From the NCBI RefSeq assembly GCF_040126305.1, contig NZ_CP149510.1, forward strand, positions 293,001 through 357,000: 64,000 bases of DNA. The letters are read 5' to 3'. Position numbers and translations under genes: made by a program. The notes below the pieces were generated by a model, which made no database searches, was not told the DNA's origin, and saw only the letters and a program-made list of their open reading frames with translations. Below are positions 17,127 through 26,908 of the stretch, one piece after another (the stretch's first letter is position 1; every line of letters starts with the position of its first letter). The stretch comes from Pararhizobium sp. A13. Its GTDB lineage: Bacteria; Pseudomonadota; Alphaproteobacteria; Rhizobiales; Rhizobiaceae.

Positions 17127-19541
17127 ATGTCAAAGAAGCAGACGGCGGAAGCGACACGTGCGGAGAACCGGGACGAAAACGATCCGGTTTTCGGCTATCG
17201 CGCGCTTCCCGGCATTGCCGATGAAATGCTCGATACCCATGGCAATGTCCGGCCGGTGTGGCAGCACCTTCTCTCGACCATTGGCCGCATGGACGAGACG
17301 GACCTTGCCAACCGCTTCGCCCGCGCCGACCGCTATCTGCGCGACGCCGGCGTCTTTTACCGAGCCTATGGCACGAAGGAGAATTCGGAGCGTAGCTGGC
17401 CGCTGTCCCACGTTCCGGTCCTGATCGACGATGTCGAATGGCAGGCCGTCTCGAAGGGACTTGTTCAGCGGGCCGAACTGCTGGAGCGCGTCGCGGCCGA
17501 TATCTATGGTCCCAACCGGCTTGTGGCCGAAGGCTTCCTGCCGCCATCACTGGTCGCCGGCAATCCGGAATTCCTGCGCCCGATGGTCGGCGTGCTTCCC
17601 GCCGACGGCCATTTCGTGCATTTCTGCTCCTTTGAGATCGGCCGCGGGCCGGACGGCAATTGGTGGGTGTTGTCGGATCGCACCGAGGCCCCCTCGGGTG
17701 CCGGCTTCGCGCTTGAAAACCGGGTGGCGACCACCCGCGCCTTCTCCGATCTCTATGCCGAAACGCACGTCCATCGCCTCGCCGGCTTCTTCGGCGCCTT
17801 CCGCGATACGCTGCAGTCGCGCAAGAAGCACCCGGACGACCGCATCGCCGTTCTGACGCCAGGTGTCGCCAACGAGACCTATTTCGAGCACGCCTATATC
17901 GCACGCTACCTCGGCTTCATGCTGCTCGAGGGCGAAGACCTGACTGTCATCGATGGCCGCGTCATGGTTCGCACGGTCGCCGGCCTGAAACCCGTCGGCG
18001 TCCTCTGGCGCCGCCTCGACGCCGCCTTCGCCGATCCGCTGGAACTGAACCAGGGCTCACATATCGGCACGCCGGGCATGGTCGAGGCGCTGCGTTCCGG
18101 CTCGGTCTCGATCGTCAACTCTCTCGGCTCCGGCATTCTTGAAACCCGCGCCTTCCTTGCTTTCCTTCCAAAGATCTGTCGACACGTGCTGGGCGAAGAC
18201 CAGATCCTGCCGAGCATCGCCACCTGGTGGTGCGGCCAGCAGCCGGAGCGCGATCAGGTCGCCCAGAACATCGAGAAGATGGTGATCGGCCCCGCCTATT
18301 CCACCAGGCCGTTCTTCGACGACAATGGCCGCTCTGTTCTGGGCTCGTCCCTGCGCGATACCGCCAAGGTCTCCGTTTCGGAATGGCTGCAGAACGACGG
18401 TCCGAAGCTCGTCGGCCAGGAAGTCGTGACGCTGTCGACAACGCCTGCCTGGATCAACGGCAAGCTGACGCCGCGGCCGATGAGCCTGCGCGTCTACGTT
18501 GCCCGCACCCGCGATGGCTGGCAGGTCATGCCGGGTGGCTTCGCCCGCATCGGCTCCGGCGCCGATGCGGCGGCGATCGCCATGCAGGCGGGCGGCTCCG
18601 CGGCCGATGTCTGGATCGTCAGCCAGAAGCCGGTGGAGCACATGACGCTCCTGCCGGCCGAGGAGAGCTTCATCCGCATCCTGCCCGGCAGTCTGCCGAG
18701 CCGCGCGGCTGACAACCTCTTCTGGCTTGGCCGCTATATCGAGCGGGCGGAAGGCGCGCTGCGCATCCTGCGCGCCTGGCACGGGCGGTTTGCCGAAACC
18801 GCCAATACCGAAATGCCGCTCTTGAAGGACATCACCGATTATCTGGCCGGTCTCGATATCGACACCAGGCAAGCGGTGCCCGAAAGCCTGATCACCAATA
18901 TCAACAGCGCGCTGTTTTCCGCCAGCAACATCCGCGACCGCTTCTCGGCCGATGGCTGGCTGGCGCTCAACGATCTCGCCAAGACCGCCCGAAAATTCCA
19001 GTCGACGGTGCAGGCAGGCGACGACGCCACGCACGCGATGACGATCCTGTTGCGCAAGCTCGCAGGCTTTGCCGGTCTCGTCCATGAAAACATGTACCGC
19101 TTCACCGGCTGGCGCTTCCTGTCGATCGGCCGCTATCTCGAGCGTGGCCTGCACATGACCCGGCTGCTCGGCCATATGTCGGGCGAGGACGCGCCGGACG
19201 GCGCCTACGACATGCTGCTTGAAATCGGCGACAGCGTCATGACCCACCGCCGGCGTTACAACGTCAACACCGCGGCGCTCACGGTAACGGACCTTCTCGC
19301 CCTCGATCCGCTCAACCCGCGCTCGATCCTCTACCAGTTGAACGAGATCAAGACCGAGGTCGAGCAACTGCCGAACGCCTTCTCGAACGGCCAGATGTCG
19401 CCCTTCTACCGCGAAGCCATGCGCCTCCATGCAGGTCTCGCCGTCATGACCCCGGAAGCCATGAACGCTCTGGTCTACAATCGGCTCGAACAGGAACTGG
19501 GGCGCTTCTCCGATATCCTCGCGCAAACCTATCTCGGATAG
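17127..19541 (+). CDS. circularly permuted ATP-grasp / alpha-E protein
   Basis: An 804-residue protein. The first ~500 residues match the circularly permuted type 2 ATP-grasp domain (family landmarks such as LPHVPV-like LSHVPVLIDDVEW, VLTPGVANETYFEHAY, LRTVAGLKPVGVLWRR-like segments and PSIATWWCGQ). From about residue 515 the alpha-helical alpha-E domain begins (LPSRAADNLFWLGRYIERAE) and runs to the end. ATP-grasp enzymes join a carboxylate to an amine using ATP. It starts seven bases after the DUF2126 gene and is followed after 37 bases by a second transglutaminase, so the three form one operon. The product is not known. Confidence 0.9.
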   Translation: MSKKQTAEATRAENRDENDPVFGYRALPGIADEMLDTHGNVRPVWQHLLSTIGRMDETDLANRFARADRYLRDAGVFYRAYGTKENSERSWPLSHVPVLIDDVEWQAVSKGLVQRAELLERVAADIYGPNRLVAEGFLPPSLVAGNPEFLRPMVGVLPADGHFVHFCSFEIGRGPDGNWWVLSDRTEAPSGAGFALENRVATTRAFSDLYAETHVHRLAGFFGAFRDTLQSRKKHPDDRIAVLTPGVANETYFEHAYIARYLGFMLLEGEDLTVIDGRVMVRTVAGLKPVGVLWRRLDAAFADPLELNQGSHIGTPGMVEALRSGSVSIVNSLGSGILETRAFLAFLPKICRHVLGEDQILPSIATWWCGQQPERDQVAQNIEKMVIGPAYSTRPFFDDNGRSVLGSSLRDTAKVSVSEWLQNDGPKLVGQEVVTLSTTPAWINGKLTPRPMSLRVYVARTRDGWQVMPGGFARIGSGADAAAIAMQAGGSAADVWIVSQKPVEHMTLLPAEESFIRILPGSLPSRAADNLFWLGRYIERAEGALRILRAWHGRFAETANTEMPLLKDITDYLAGLDIDTRQAVPESLITNINSALFSASNIRDRFSADGWLALNDLAKTARKFQSTVQAGDDATHAMTILLRKLAGFAGLVHENMYRFTGWRFLSIGRYLERGLHMTRLLGHMSGEDAPDGAYDMLLEIGDSVMTHRRRYNVNTAALTVTDLLALDPLNPRSILYQLNEIKTEVEQLPNAFSNGQMSPFYREAMRLHAGLAVMTPEAMNALVYNRLEQELGRFSDILAQTYLG

Positions 19542-19578
19542 GATATGACAGACCTGCTGCGCCCAAACTGAGAGTTCC

Positions 19579-20457
19579 ATGCTCTACGACATCAATCTGC
19601 GGATCACCTATACCTACGAAGTCCCGGTTTCCGGCGGCAGGCACGTCGTGCGCGTGTTGCCTGTCTCGCTGCCGGACCGCCAGCGGCTGGTGGCAGGCAC
19701 CGTTACCTGCACGCCGGGCCCGGAGGAACGCAGGGACAGCGTCGATTTCTTCGCCAACCCCTCGACGTCGATCCTGTTTCGCAAGCAGCATGAAAAGCTG
19801 GTGATCCGCATGCAGGCCCGCGTCCAGCTCGAGCCCCAGCCACTCACCGCCGATTTTTCGCCGGACCTTGCGGCCTTCCCCGGCGAGATCGCCACCGTCT
19901 GGTCGCTCGACGCCAATTCGCCGCATCATTTCCTGGGCGCAAGCCCCCGCCTTCCCGAGGATACGGCGATTGCTTCCTATGCCCGCGGCATCGCCAGGCC
20001 GGGCATGACCATCCGCCAGATCGCAACCGCCATCTGCGCCGAGATCCACAAGGATTTCACCTACGACCCGAAGGCGACGACGGTCGACACAACCCCACGC
20101 GAGGCCTTCAAGCTGAAGCGCGGCGTCTGCCAGGATTTCACCCATGTGATGATCACCGCGCTGCGCAGCCTCGGTATCCCCGCAGGCTATGTCAGTGGCT
20201 TCCTCAGAACCATCCCGCCACCGGGCAAAGAACGTCTCGAAGGTGCCGATGCCATGCATGCCTGGGTGCGTTTCTGGTGCGGCACCACCATCGGATGGCT
20301 GGAACTCGACCCCACCAACAATATTTTTGCCGGAATGGATCACATCGTCGTCGGCCACGGCCGCGACTATAGTGACGTGGCACCCGTCATCGGCGTGCTG
20401 AAAAGCTACGGATCGCACAAGACAGAGCAGGCTGTGGACGTCATTCCCTTGCAGTGA
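19579..20457 (+). CDS. transglutaminase-like cysteine peptidase family protein
   Basis: A 292-residue transglutaminase-like protein with the N-terminal beta domain (LRITYTYEVPVSGGRHVVRV) and a core domain with triad Cys184 (KRGVCQDFTH), His227 (DAMHAWVRF) and Asp244 (LELDPTNN). It is a stand-alone relative of the first 270 residues of the DUF2126 giant two genes upstream. In such systems the enzyme is thought to hydrolyse or transfer a peptide-type amide. It ends the operon; no signal peptide is seen. The start ATG follows a GAGAG element. Confidence 0.9.
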   Translation: MLYDINLRITYTYEVPVSGGRHVVRVLPVSLPDRQRLVAGTVTCTPGPEERRDSVDFFANPSTSILFRKQHEKLVIRMQARVQLEPQPLTADFSPDLAAFPGEIATVWSLDANSPHHFLGASPRLPEDTAIASYARGIARPGMTIRQIATAICAEIHKDFTYDPKATTVDTTPREAFKLKRGVCQDFTHVMITALRSLGIPAGYVSGFLRTIPPPGKERLEGADAMHAWVRFWCGTTIGWLELDPTNNIFAGMDHIVVGHGRDYSDVAPVIGVLKSYGSHKTEQAVDVIPLQ

Positions 20458-20632
20458 TCCGAACGGGAAAGCCCGGGCGTCTTCTTTTTGCACAGCCGCA
20501 GAGGGCTCCAAGGACTGCGTCTCCGGCATCCTTAAAACTATAATTAAATCTGATAGGTAACTTAAATTGTCCGGTGAGACTTGCCGGATAGAACCCGTTT
20601 CATCGACATGATGTCTGATACGGGTAGATAAA

Positions 20633-21877
20633 ATGGCAAAACGTGCAACTTTTCTGAAGTCATGTTCGAATCTGATCGGCGACCGTCGCGGCAACCTCGG
20701 GATGATGGCCGCATTGCTGGTTCCGGTGTTGTTCGCAGCCGGCGGTGTCGCGATCGACATGACCAATATGATGCTGACCAAGGACCGGTTGCAGGACGCG
20801 ACCGATGCAGCCGCACTCGCAGCCGCGTCCGCTCTGGTGAACGACGGCCTATCGATAGAACAGGCAAAAGAGCTGGCAAAGGATTTCGTCAAAAGCCAGA
20901 TGCAGAGCGACGCCAGCCTGTCGGCGGAGGAACTCGCAGCGCTGGAACAGGCTCTTGCAGACAACACCACCGTCGACATCACCGAACAGACCGCGACCGG
21001 CGAGGCGGCCGCCGTCGGCAACAGCAAGACCTATGTCGTCGATGTATCCTCGAAGTTCGATCTCCCGCTCAACGCGCTGACCCGGCTTCTCGGTGAGGAG
21101 ACCGCCGAAATCGGCACCGCAAGCAAGTCCCTGAGTTCGTCCGAATCGAAGAATGCCCTATCGATGTTCCTGGTTCTCGACCGCTCCGGCTCGATGGCCG
21201 AGGACACGGCAACGGTCGACGCGGACAATCCGACCAAGGTCGAGTATTACGCGTGCGGCACCAAGAAGAAGCCGAAGACGTGTTCGCGAGACGTTCCCAA
21301 CTACGTCATCAAGATCGATGCGCTGAAGACGGCCACCGAAAATCTCATGACCTATATGAAGACCGCGGACCCGACCGCCTCGCTCGTCAGGACCGGAGCA
21401 GTGTCCTATAACGCTTCGATGCAGAAGCAGACGGACCTCGCCTGGGGCACGGATGCCGTCGGAACCTACGTTAACGCCCTGACGGCAACCGGCGGCACGG
21501 ATTCCGGAGACGCGTTCAAGGCCGCCTACCAGAAGCTCGTGCTGAAGAAGAACGAGACGGAAATGGTCGAGGACGCTGCGCACAGCGAAAAAAACAAGCA
21601 GGTCCCGACAAAGTACATCGTCTTCATGACCGATGGAGACAACAATTACACGTCGGCCGATACGACGACCAAATACTGGTGCGACGAGGCCAGGAATGAT
21701 GGCATTCAGGTCTTTACCGTCGCCTTCATGGCACCGGAACGCGGCCAGGCATTGCTGAACTATTGCGCCACCTCCAGCGACCATTATTTCGCCGCCGAGA
21801 ACGCAGAACAGCTGAACGCCGCCTTCGAATATATCGGCGAGAAAGCCTCGGCGATGACGGTACGCCTGACGAAATAG
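20633..21877 (+). CDS. TadG-like pilus-assembly protein with VWA domain
   Basis: A 414-residue protein. An N-terminal TadE/TadG-type segment (DRRGNLGMMAALLVPVLFAA then GGVAIDMTNMMLTKDRLQ) gives one membrane helix with the rest outside. From about residue 175 comes a von Willebrand factor A domain with a complete MIDAS metal site (LVLDRSGSMAED, VFMTDGDNN). Such TadG proteins are minor components of Flp/Tad systems. Here no tad or cpa genes are adjacent, so it is an orphan copy. A good terminator follows at 21898. Expression seems independent, with 175 bases of upstream non-coding DNA. Confidence 0.88.
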   Translation: MAKRATFLKSCSNLIGDRRGNLGMMAALLVPVLFAAGGVAIDMTNMMLTKDRLQDATDAAALAAASALVNDGLSIEQAKELAKDFVKSQMQSDASLSAEELAALEQALADNTTVDITEQTATGEAAAVGNSKTYVVDVSSKFDLPLNALTRLLGEETAEIGTASKSLSSSESKNALSMFLVLDRSGSMAEDTATVDADNPTKVEYYACGTKKKPKTCSRDVPNYVIKIDALKTATENLMTYMKTADPTASLVRTGAVSYNASMQKQTDLAWGTDAVGTYVNALTATGGTDSGDAFKAAYQKLVLKKNETEMVEDAAHSEKNKQVPTKYIVFMTDGDNNYTSADTTTKYWCDEARNDGIQVFTVAFMAPERGQALLNYCATSSDHYFAAENAEQLNAAFEYIGEKASAMTVRLTK

Positions 21878-21897
21878 CACCGTCCAACATTCCTGCC

Positions 21898-21932
21898 AAA
21901 GGCCCGTCCCGAAAAATCGCGGCGGGCCTTTT
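21898..21932 (+). terminator. Rho-independent terminator after the TadG-like gene
   Basis: AAAGGCCCG (21898-21906) pairs with CGGGCCTTT (21923-21931), with a 16-base loop and a run of Ts at the end of the stem. It lies 21 bases after the stop codon at 21877. Confidence 0.75.
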
Positions 21933-22018
21933 CGCGTTTTCCGCAATGCCTCCAGCCATTTGCAAGCCGTTTGGTAAGCCGCCCCCATCCAATTTTCATC
22001 TTATTGAAAACGCTATTG

Positions 22019-22030
22019 CAAGCGCTTCGT
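22019..22030. promoter_or_regulatory. LacI-type half-operator upstream of glgP
   Basis: GCAAGCGCTTCG contains the 8-base palindrome AAGCGCTT, the centre of many LacI-family sugar-regulator operators. It lies 82 bases before the glgP start. The outer bases are not symmetric, so this is only suggestive. Confidence 0.3.
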
Positions 22031-22111
22031 ATCGGTGCATAAATCGCTCCCATGCCCCGTTGGTGTTCGCCTCCGGTCTCCCAAACCGCAAGCAAAGGGT
22101 AAACCTTTTTC

Positions 22112-24577
22112 ATGATCGATCGTTTGCACAACGAAAAGATTCCGAGCGCCGCCCCCAGGGCATCGAACTCCGAAGTCCTTGCCAAGGAAATCATCGAGCG
22201 CCTTACCTACCGTATCGGCAAGGATCCGAAAGTCGCCAAACCACACGACTGGTTGACCGCCGCGATACTGGTTGTGCGCGACCGCATCACCGACAACTGG
22301 ATGGAATCGACGCGCAAGACCTACTCGTCCAATGCCAAGCGCGTTTACTATCTATCGCTCGAATTCCTCATCGGCCGCCTGATGCGCGACGCCGTCACCA
22401 ATATCGGCCTGATGGACGAACTGCGCGAGGCGCTCGCCTCCTTCGGCGTCGATATCGACGTCATCGCGACGCTGGAGCCGGATGCGGCACTCGGCAATGG
22501 CGGCCTCGGCCGTCTCGCAGCCTGTTTCATGGAGTCGATGGCGACAGTCGATATCCCCGCCTATGGCTACGGCATCCGATACGTCCACGGCCTCTTCCGC
22601 CAGCAGATGGCCGACGGCTGGCAGGTGGAACTGCCGGAAACCTGGCTTGCCCACGGCAACCCCTGGGAGTTCGAGCGCCGCGAAAGCTCCTATGAAATAG
22701 GCTTCGGCGGTTCGGTCGAAACCGTCAATGTCGATGAGGAAGTGACCCGTTATGTCTGGAAGCCGGCCGAGCGCGTCATTGCGACGGCCTGCGATACGCC
22801 GGTGGTCGGCTGGCGTGCCAAGCGCGTCAACACGCTGCGCCTGTGGACCGCCCATCCGATCGACCCGATCCTGCTCGATGCCTTCAATGCCGGCGACCAC
22901 ATCGGCGCGCTTCGCGAAAGCAACAAGGCGGAAAGCCTCGCCCGCGTGCTTTATCCGGCTGACGCCACCCCGGCCGGCCAGGAGCTGCGCCTGCGCCAGG
23001 AGTTCTTCTTCTCCTCCGCCTCGCTGCAGGACATCCTGCGCCGCCATTTGCAACAATATCCGGATTTCACCTCGCTCCCCGACAAGGTCGCCATCCAGCT
23101 CAACGACACGCACCCGGCCGTGTCGGTTGCCGAGCTCGTTCGCCTGCTGACCGACGTCCACGGCATGGATTTCGAAGCGGCCTGGGATATCGCCCGCCAC
23201 ACCTTCTCCTACACCAACCACACGCTTCTGCCCGAAGCGCTCGAAACCTGGCCGGTGCCGCTGTTCGAGCGCCTTTTGCCGCGCCACATGCAGATCGTCT
23301 ATGCGATCAACGCCAAGATCCTGCTCGAGGCCCGCAAGCAGAAGGCCCATAGCGACCAGGAAGTCCGCAATATCTCGCTGATCGACGAGACCGGTGACCG
23401 CCGGGTGCGCATGGGCAACCTCGCCTTTGTCGGCTCGCACTCGATCAATGGCGTCTCGGCCCTTCATACCGAACTGATGAAGGAAACCGTCTTCGCCGAC
23501 CTGCACCGGCTTTATCCGGAACGTATCAACAACAAGACCAATGGCATCACACCGCGGCGCTGGCTGATGCAATGCAACCCTGAATTGGTTACATTGATCC
23601 GCGACGCAATCGGCGACGAGTTCATGGACAATACCGAGGCCCTGCAGGCCCTCGATCCCTTCGCCGACAAGCCGGATTTCCAGGGGAAATTCGCCGCGAT
23701 CAAGCGTGCCAACAAGGTCAAGCTCGCCCAGCTGGTTCAGAGCCGCATGGGCATCCGCCTCGATCCGTCGGCGATGTTCGACATCCAGATCAAGCGCATC
23801 CACGAATACAAGCGCCAGCTTCTGAACATCATCGAGGCGATCTCGCTCTACGACCAGATCCGCTCGCACCCCGAACTCGACTGGGTGCCGCGTGTCAAGC
23901 TCTTCGCCGGCAAGGCGGCGCCGAGCTACCACAACGCCAAGCTGATCATCAAGCTCGCCAACGATGTGGCCCGCGTGATCAACAACGACCCATCCGTGCG
24001 CGGTCTTTTGAAGGTCGTCTTTATTCCGAACTACAACGTCTCGCTCGCCGAGATCATGGTCCCCGCCGCCGACCTGTCGGAACAGATCTCGACGGCCGGC
24101 ATGGAAGCGTCTGGAACCGGGAACATGAAGTTCGCGTTGAACGGTGCGCTGACCATTGGAACGCTTGATGGCGCCAATGTCGAAATGCGCGACTGGGTCG
24201 GCGAGGAGAACATCAAGATCTTCGGAATGACCGCGGAAGAGGTCTCCAAGGTACGCGCGGAGGGTCACAATCCCCGCGCCATCATCGAGCAGTCGCGCGA
24301 ACTCTCCCAGGCATTGCAGGCCGTCGCATCGGGCGTCTTCTCGCCCGACGATCGCAATCGCTTCACCGGACTGATCGATGGTATCTACAATCACGACTGG
24401 TTCATGGTGGCGGCCGATTTCGACGCCTATGCCAAGGCCCAGCGTGAGGTTGATGCGATCTGGACGGACACGACCAGCTGGTATTCCAAGACCATTCGCA
24501 ACACCGCGCGGATGGGCTGGTTCTCCTCCGACCGTACAATCCGGCAGTATGCCGGGGAAATCTGGAGAGCCGGATGA
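22112..24577 (+). CDS. glgP: glycogen/maltodextrin phosphorylase
   Basis: An 821-residue family-35 phosphorylase that removes glucose from glycogen ends as glucose-1-phosphate. The pyridoxal-phosphate lysine lies in EASGTGNMKFALNG near the C-terminus, followed by TLDGANVEM. The N-terminal landmarks LEFLIGRLMRD and LGNGGLGRLAACF and the site QIVYAINAKIL are also present. It heads the operon glgP-glgB-glgC-glgA-pgm; its stop overlaps the glgB start as ATGA. The start is ATG 22112, without a clear Shine-Dalgarno sequence. Confidence 0.96.
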   Translation: MIDRLHNEKIPSAAPRASNSEVLAKEIIERLTYRIGKDPKVAKPHDWLTAAILVVRDRITDNWMESTRKTYSSNAKRVYYLSLEFLIGRLMRDAVTNIGLMDELREALASFGVDIDVIATLEPDAALGNGGLGRLAACFMESMATVDIPAYGYGIRYVHGLFRQQMADGWQVELPETWLAHGNPWEFERRESSYEIGFGGSVETVNVDEEVTRYVWKPAERVIATACDTPVVGWRAKRVNTLRLWTAHPIDPILLDAFNAGDHIGALRESNKAESLARVLYPADATPAGQELRLRQEFFFSSASLQDILRRHLQQYPDFTSLPDKVAIQLNDTHPAVSVAELVRLLTDVHGMDFEAAWDIARHTFSYTNHTLLPEALETWPVPLFERLLPRHMQIVYAINAKILLEARKQKAHSDQEVRNISLIDETGDRRVRMGNLAFVGSHSINGVSALHTELMKETVFADLHRLYPERINNKTNGITPRRWLMQCNPELVTLIRDAIGDEFMDNTEALQALDPFADKPDFQGKFAAIKRANKVKLAQLVQSRMGIRLDPSAMFDIQIKRIHEYKRQLLNIIEAISLYDQIRSHPELDWVPRVKLFAGKAAPSYHNAKLIIKLANDVARVINNDPSVRGLLKVVFIPNYNVSLAEIMVPAADLSEQISTAGMEASGTGNMKFALNGALTIGTLDGANVEMRDWVGEENIKIFGMTAEEVSKVRAEGHNPRAIIEQSRELSQALQAVASGVFSPDDRNRFTGLIDGIYNHDWFMVAADFDAYAKAQREVDAIWTDTTSWYSKTIRNTARMGWFSSDRTIRQYAGEIWRAG

Positions 24578-26784
24578 CAGTAGTGCCAAAAGACGCCACG
24601 CCTACCGTTCCGCCAGCCAGCCTGTCGACGGAAGAGATTGCGGCGATCCTCGCTGGCACTCATAGCAATCCGTTCGCCGCTCTGGGCGTCCATCCAGCGG
24701 GCAAAGAGTTCGTCGCCCGCTGTTTCATCCCCGGTGCCGAAACGGTGACCGTCGAGACATTGGCCGGCAAGGACATCGGCACGCTCTCGCGGCGTGATGA
24801 TGCCGGCTTCTTCGAAGGCCCGATCGCCGTCAAGAAGATCCAGCCGGTCCGCTACCGCGCCCGCAACGCCGGCGGCGAATGGACCGTCACCGATCCCTAC
24901 AGCTTCGGCCCGGTACTCGGACCAATGGACGACTATTACATCCGCGAAGGCTCGCATCTGCGTCTCTTCGACAGGATGGGGGCGCATCCGCTGAAGCATG
25001 ACGGCGCGGAGGGCTTTCACTTCGCCGTCTGGGCGCCCAATGCCCGGCGCGTCTCCGTGGTCGGCGATTTCAACGATTGGGATGGCCGGCGCCATGTCAT
25101 GCGGCTGCGCCAGGACACCGGCATCTGGGAAATCTTCCTGCCGGATATCCGGGCCGGCGCGATCTACAAATACGAGATCGTCGGCAAGAATGGTGAAGTC
25201 CTGCCCCTGAAGGCCGATCCCTTCGCGCGGCGCTCGGAATTGCGCCCGAAGAATGCGTCGATGACGACCGGCGAAATCGAGCAGGCCTGGGAGGATGAGG
25301 CGCATCGGAAGCATTGGGCAAGTGTCGACGCCCGCCGCCAGCCGATCTCCATCTACGAGGTTCATGCCGCCTCCTGGCAGCGCCGTGACAATGGCGACAT
25401 GCTGAATTGGGACGAGCTCGCCGACCGGCTGATCCCCTATTGCGTCGACATGGGCTTCACCCATATCGAGTTCTTGCCCGTCACCGAATATCCCTTCGAT
25501 CCGTCCTGGGGCTACCAGACGACCGGCCTTTATTCGCCGACCGCCCGCTTCGGCGAGCCGGAGGGTTTTGCCCGCTTCGTCAACGGCGCCCACAAGGTCG
25601 GCATCGGCGTCATCCTCGACTGGGTGCCGGCGCATTTTCCGACGGATGCCCATGGCCTGCGCTGGTTCGACGGCACCGCCCTTTATGAGCACGAGGATCC
25701 CCGTCAGGGCTACCACCCGGACTGGAACACCGCGATCTACAATTTCGGCCGCGCCGAGGTGTTTTCCTACCTCGTCAACAATGCGCTCTACTGGGCCGAG
25801 AAATTCCATCTCGACGGCCTGCGGGTCGATGCCGTTGCTTCGATGCTTTACCTCGACTATTCGCGCAAACATGGCGAATGGGTGCCGAACGAGTATGGCG
25901 GCAACGAGAACCTCGATGCGGTCCGCTTCCTGCAGACGATGAACAAGGAGGTCTACGGCAGCCATCCCGGCATCATCACCATTGCCGAGGAATCCACTTC
26001 CTGGCCGAAGGTCTCGCATCCGGTTCATGCCGGAGGGCTCGGCTTCGGCTTCAAGTGGAACATGGGCTTCATGCACGACACGCTGCAATATTTCCAGCGC
26101 GAGCCGATCTACCGCAAGCACCACCACAACGACCTGACCTTCGGCCTGCTCTACGCCTTCAGCGAGAATTTCGTGCTGCCGCTCTCCCATGACGAAGTGG
26201 TGCATGGCAAGGGCGCGCTGATCGCCAAGATGGCGGGCGACGACTGGCAGAAGTTTGCCAATCTGCGGGCCTATTACACGTTCATGTGGGCTTATCCCGG
26301 CAAGAAGCTCCTGTTCATGGGTCAGGAATTCGCCCAGTGGCGCGAATGGTCGGAGGACCGCGGGCTCGACTGGAACCTGCTCGAATATCCGCTGCACGAG
26401 GGCATGCGTCGGCTGGTCCGGGACCTTAACGGCACCTACCGGAACAAGGCGGCGCTGCACGCCCGCGACTGCGAGGGCGACGGCTTCGAATGGCTGATCG
26501 CCGACGACCGCGACAATTCCGTCTTTGCCTGGCTGCGCAAGGCGCCCGGCGAGAAACTGGTCGCCGTCGTCAGCAACTTCACGCCGGTCTACCGGGAGAG
26601 CTACACCATCCCGCTGCCCGTGGAGGGGCGGTGGAAGGAAATCCTCAACAGCGACGCCGAGATCTATGGCGGCAGCGGCAAAGGCAATGGAGGGGCCGTC
26701 CAGGCAACGAAAAACAGCGCAGGCGTCATCACGGCCACCATCACCCTGCCGCCTCTGGCGACACTGATGCTGGAGCAGGATTAA
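24574..26784 (+). CDS. glgB: 1,4-alpha-glucan branching enzyme
   Basis: A 736-residue glycogen branching enzyme. An N-terminal domain and a CBM48 module ([20 protein letters not shown]) precede the GH13 barrel. Catalytic residues are visible: nucleophile Asp in [11 protein letters not shown], acid/base Glu in [10 protein letters not shown] and the transition-state Asp in [13 protein letters not shown]. It moves short alpha-1,4 chains to alpha-1,6 branches. The start overlaps the glgP stop by four bases, so translation is likely coupled. A 124-base gap separates it from glgC. Confidence 0.97.
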   Translation: MTVVPKDATPTVPPASLSTEEIAAILAGTHSNPFAALGVHPAGKEFVARCFIPGAETVTVETLAGKDIGTLSRRDDAGFFEGPIAVKKIQPVRYRARNAGGEWTVTDPYSFGPVLGPMDDYYIREGSHLRLFDRMGAHPLKHDGAEGFHFAVWAPNARRVSVVGDFNDWDGRRHVMRLRQDTGIWEIFLPDIRAGAIYKYEIVGKNGEVLPLKADPFARRSELRPKNASMTTGEIEQAWEDEAHRKHWASVDARRQPISIYEVHAASWQRRDNGDMLNWDELADRLIPYCVDMGFTHIEFLPVTEYPFDPSWGYQTTGLYSPTARFGEPEGFARFVNGAHKVGIGVILDWVPAHFPTDAHGLRWFDGTALYEHEDPRQGYHPDWNTAIYNFGRAEVFSYLVNNALYWAEKFHLDGLRVDAVASMLYLDYSRKHGEWVPNEYGGNENLDAVRFLQTMNKEVYGSHPGIITIAEESTSWPKVSHPVHAGGLGFGFKWNMGFMHDTLQYFQREPIYRKHHHNDLTFGLLYAFSENFVLPLSHDEVVHGKGALIAKMAGDDWQKFANLRAYYTFMWAYPGKKLLFMGQEFAQWREWSEDRGLDWNLLEYPLHEGMRRLVRDLNGTYRNKAALHARDCEGDGFEWLIADDRDNSVFAWLRKAPGEKLVAVVSNFTPVYRESYTIPLPVEGRWKEILNSDAEIYGGSGKGNGGAVQATKNSAGVITATITLPPLATLMLEQD

Positions 26785-26908
26785 CGCACGGCAAGGCGGG
26801 CTCCCAAGGCCTGTCCGTGCGGTGCGAGGCAAGAATATTTGGAGAGTATGCCGGCCCCAGGACTTGGGCAGACCTCTCCGGCAACCATACTATCGGGAGG
26901 AAAAATCA

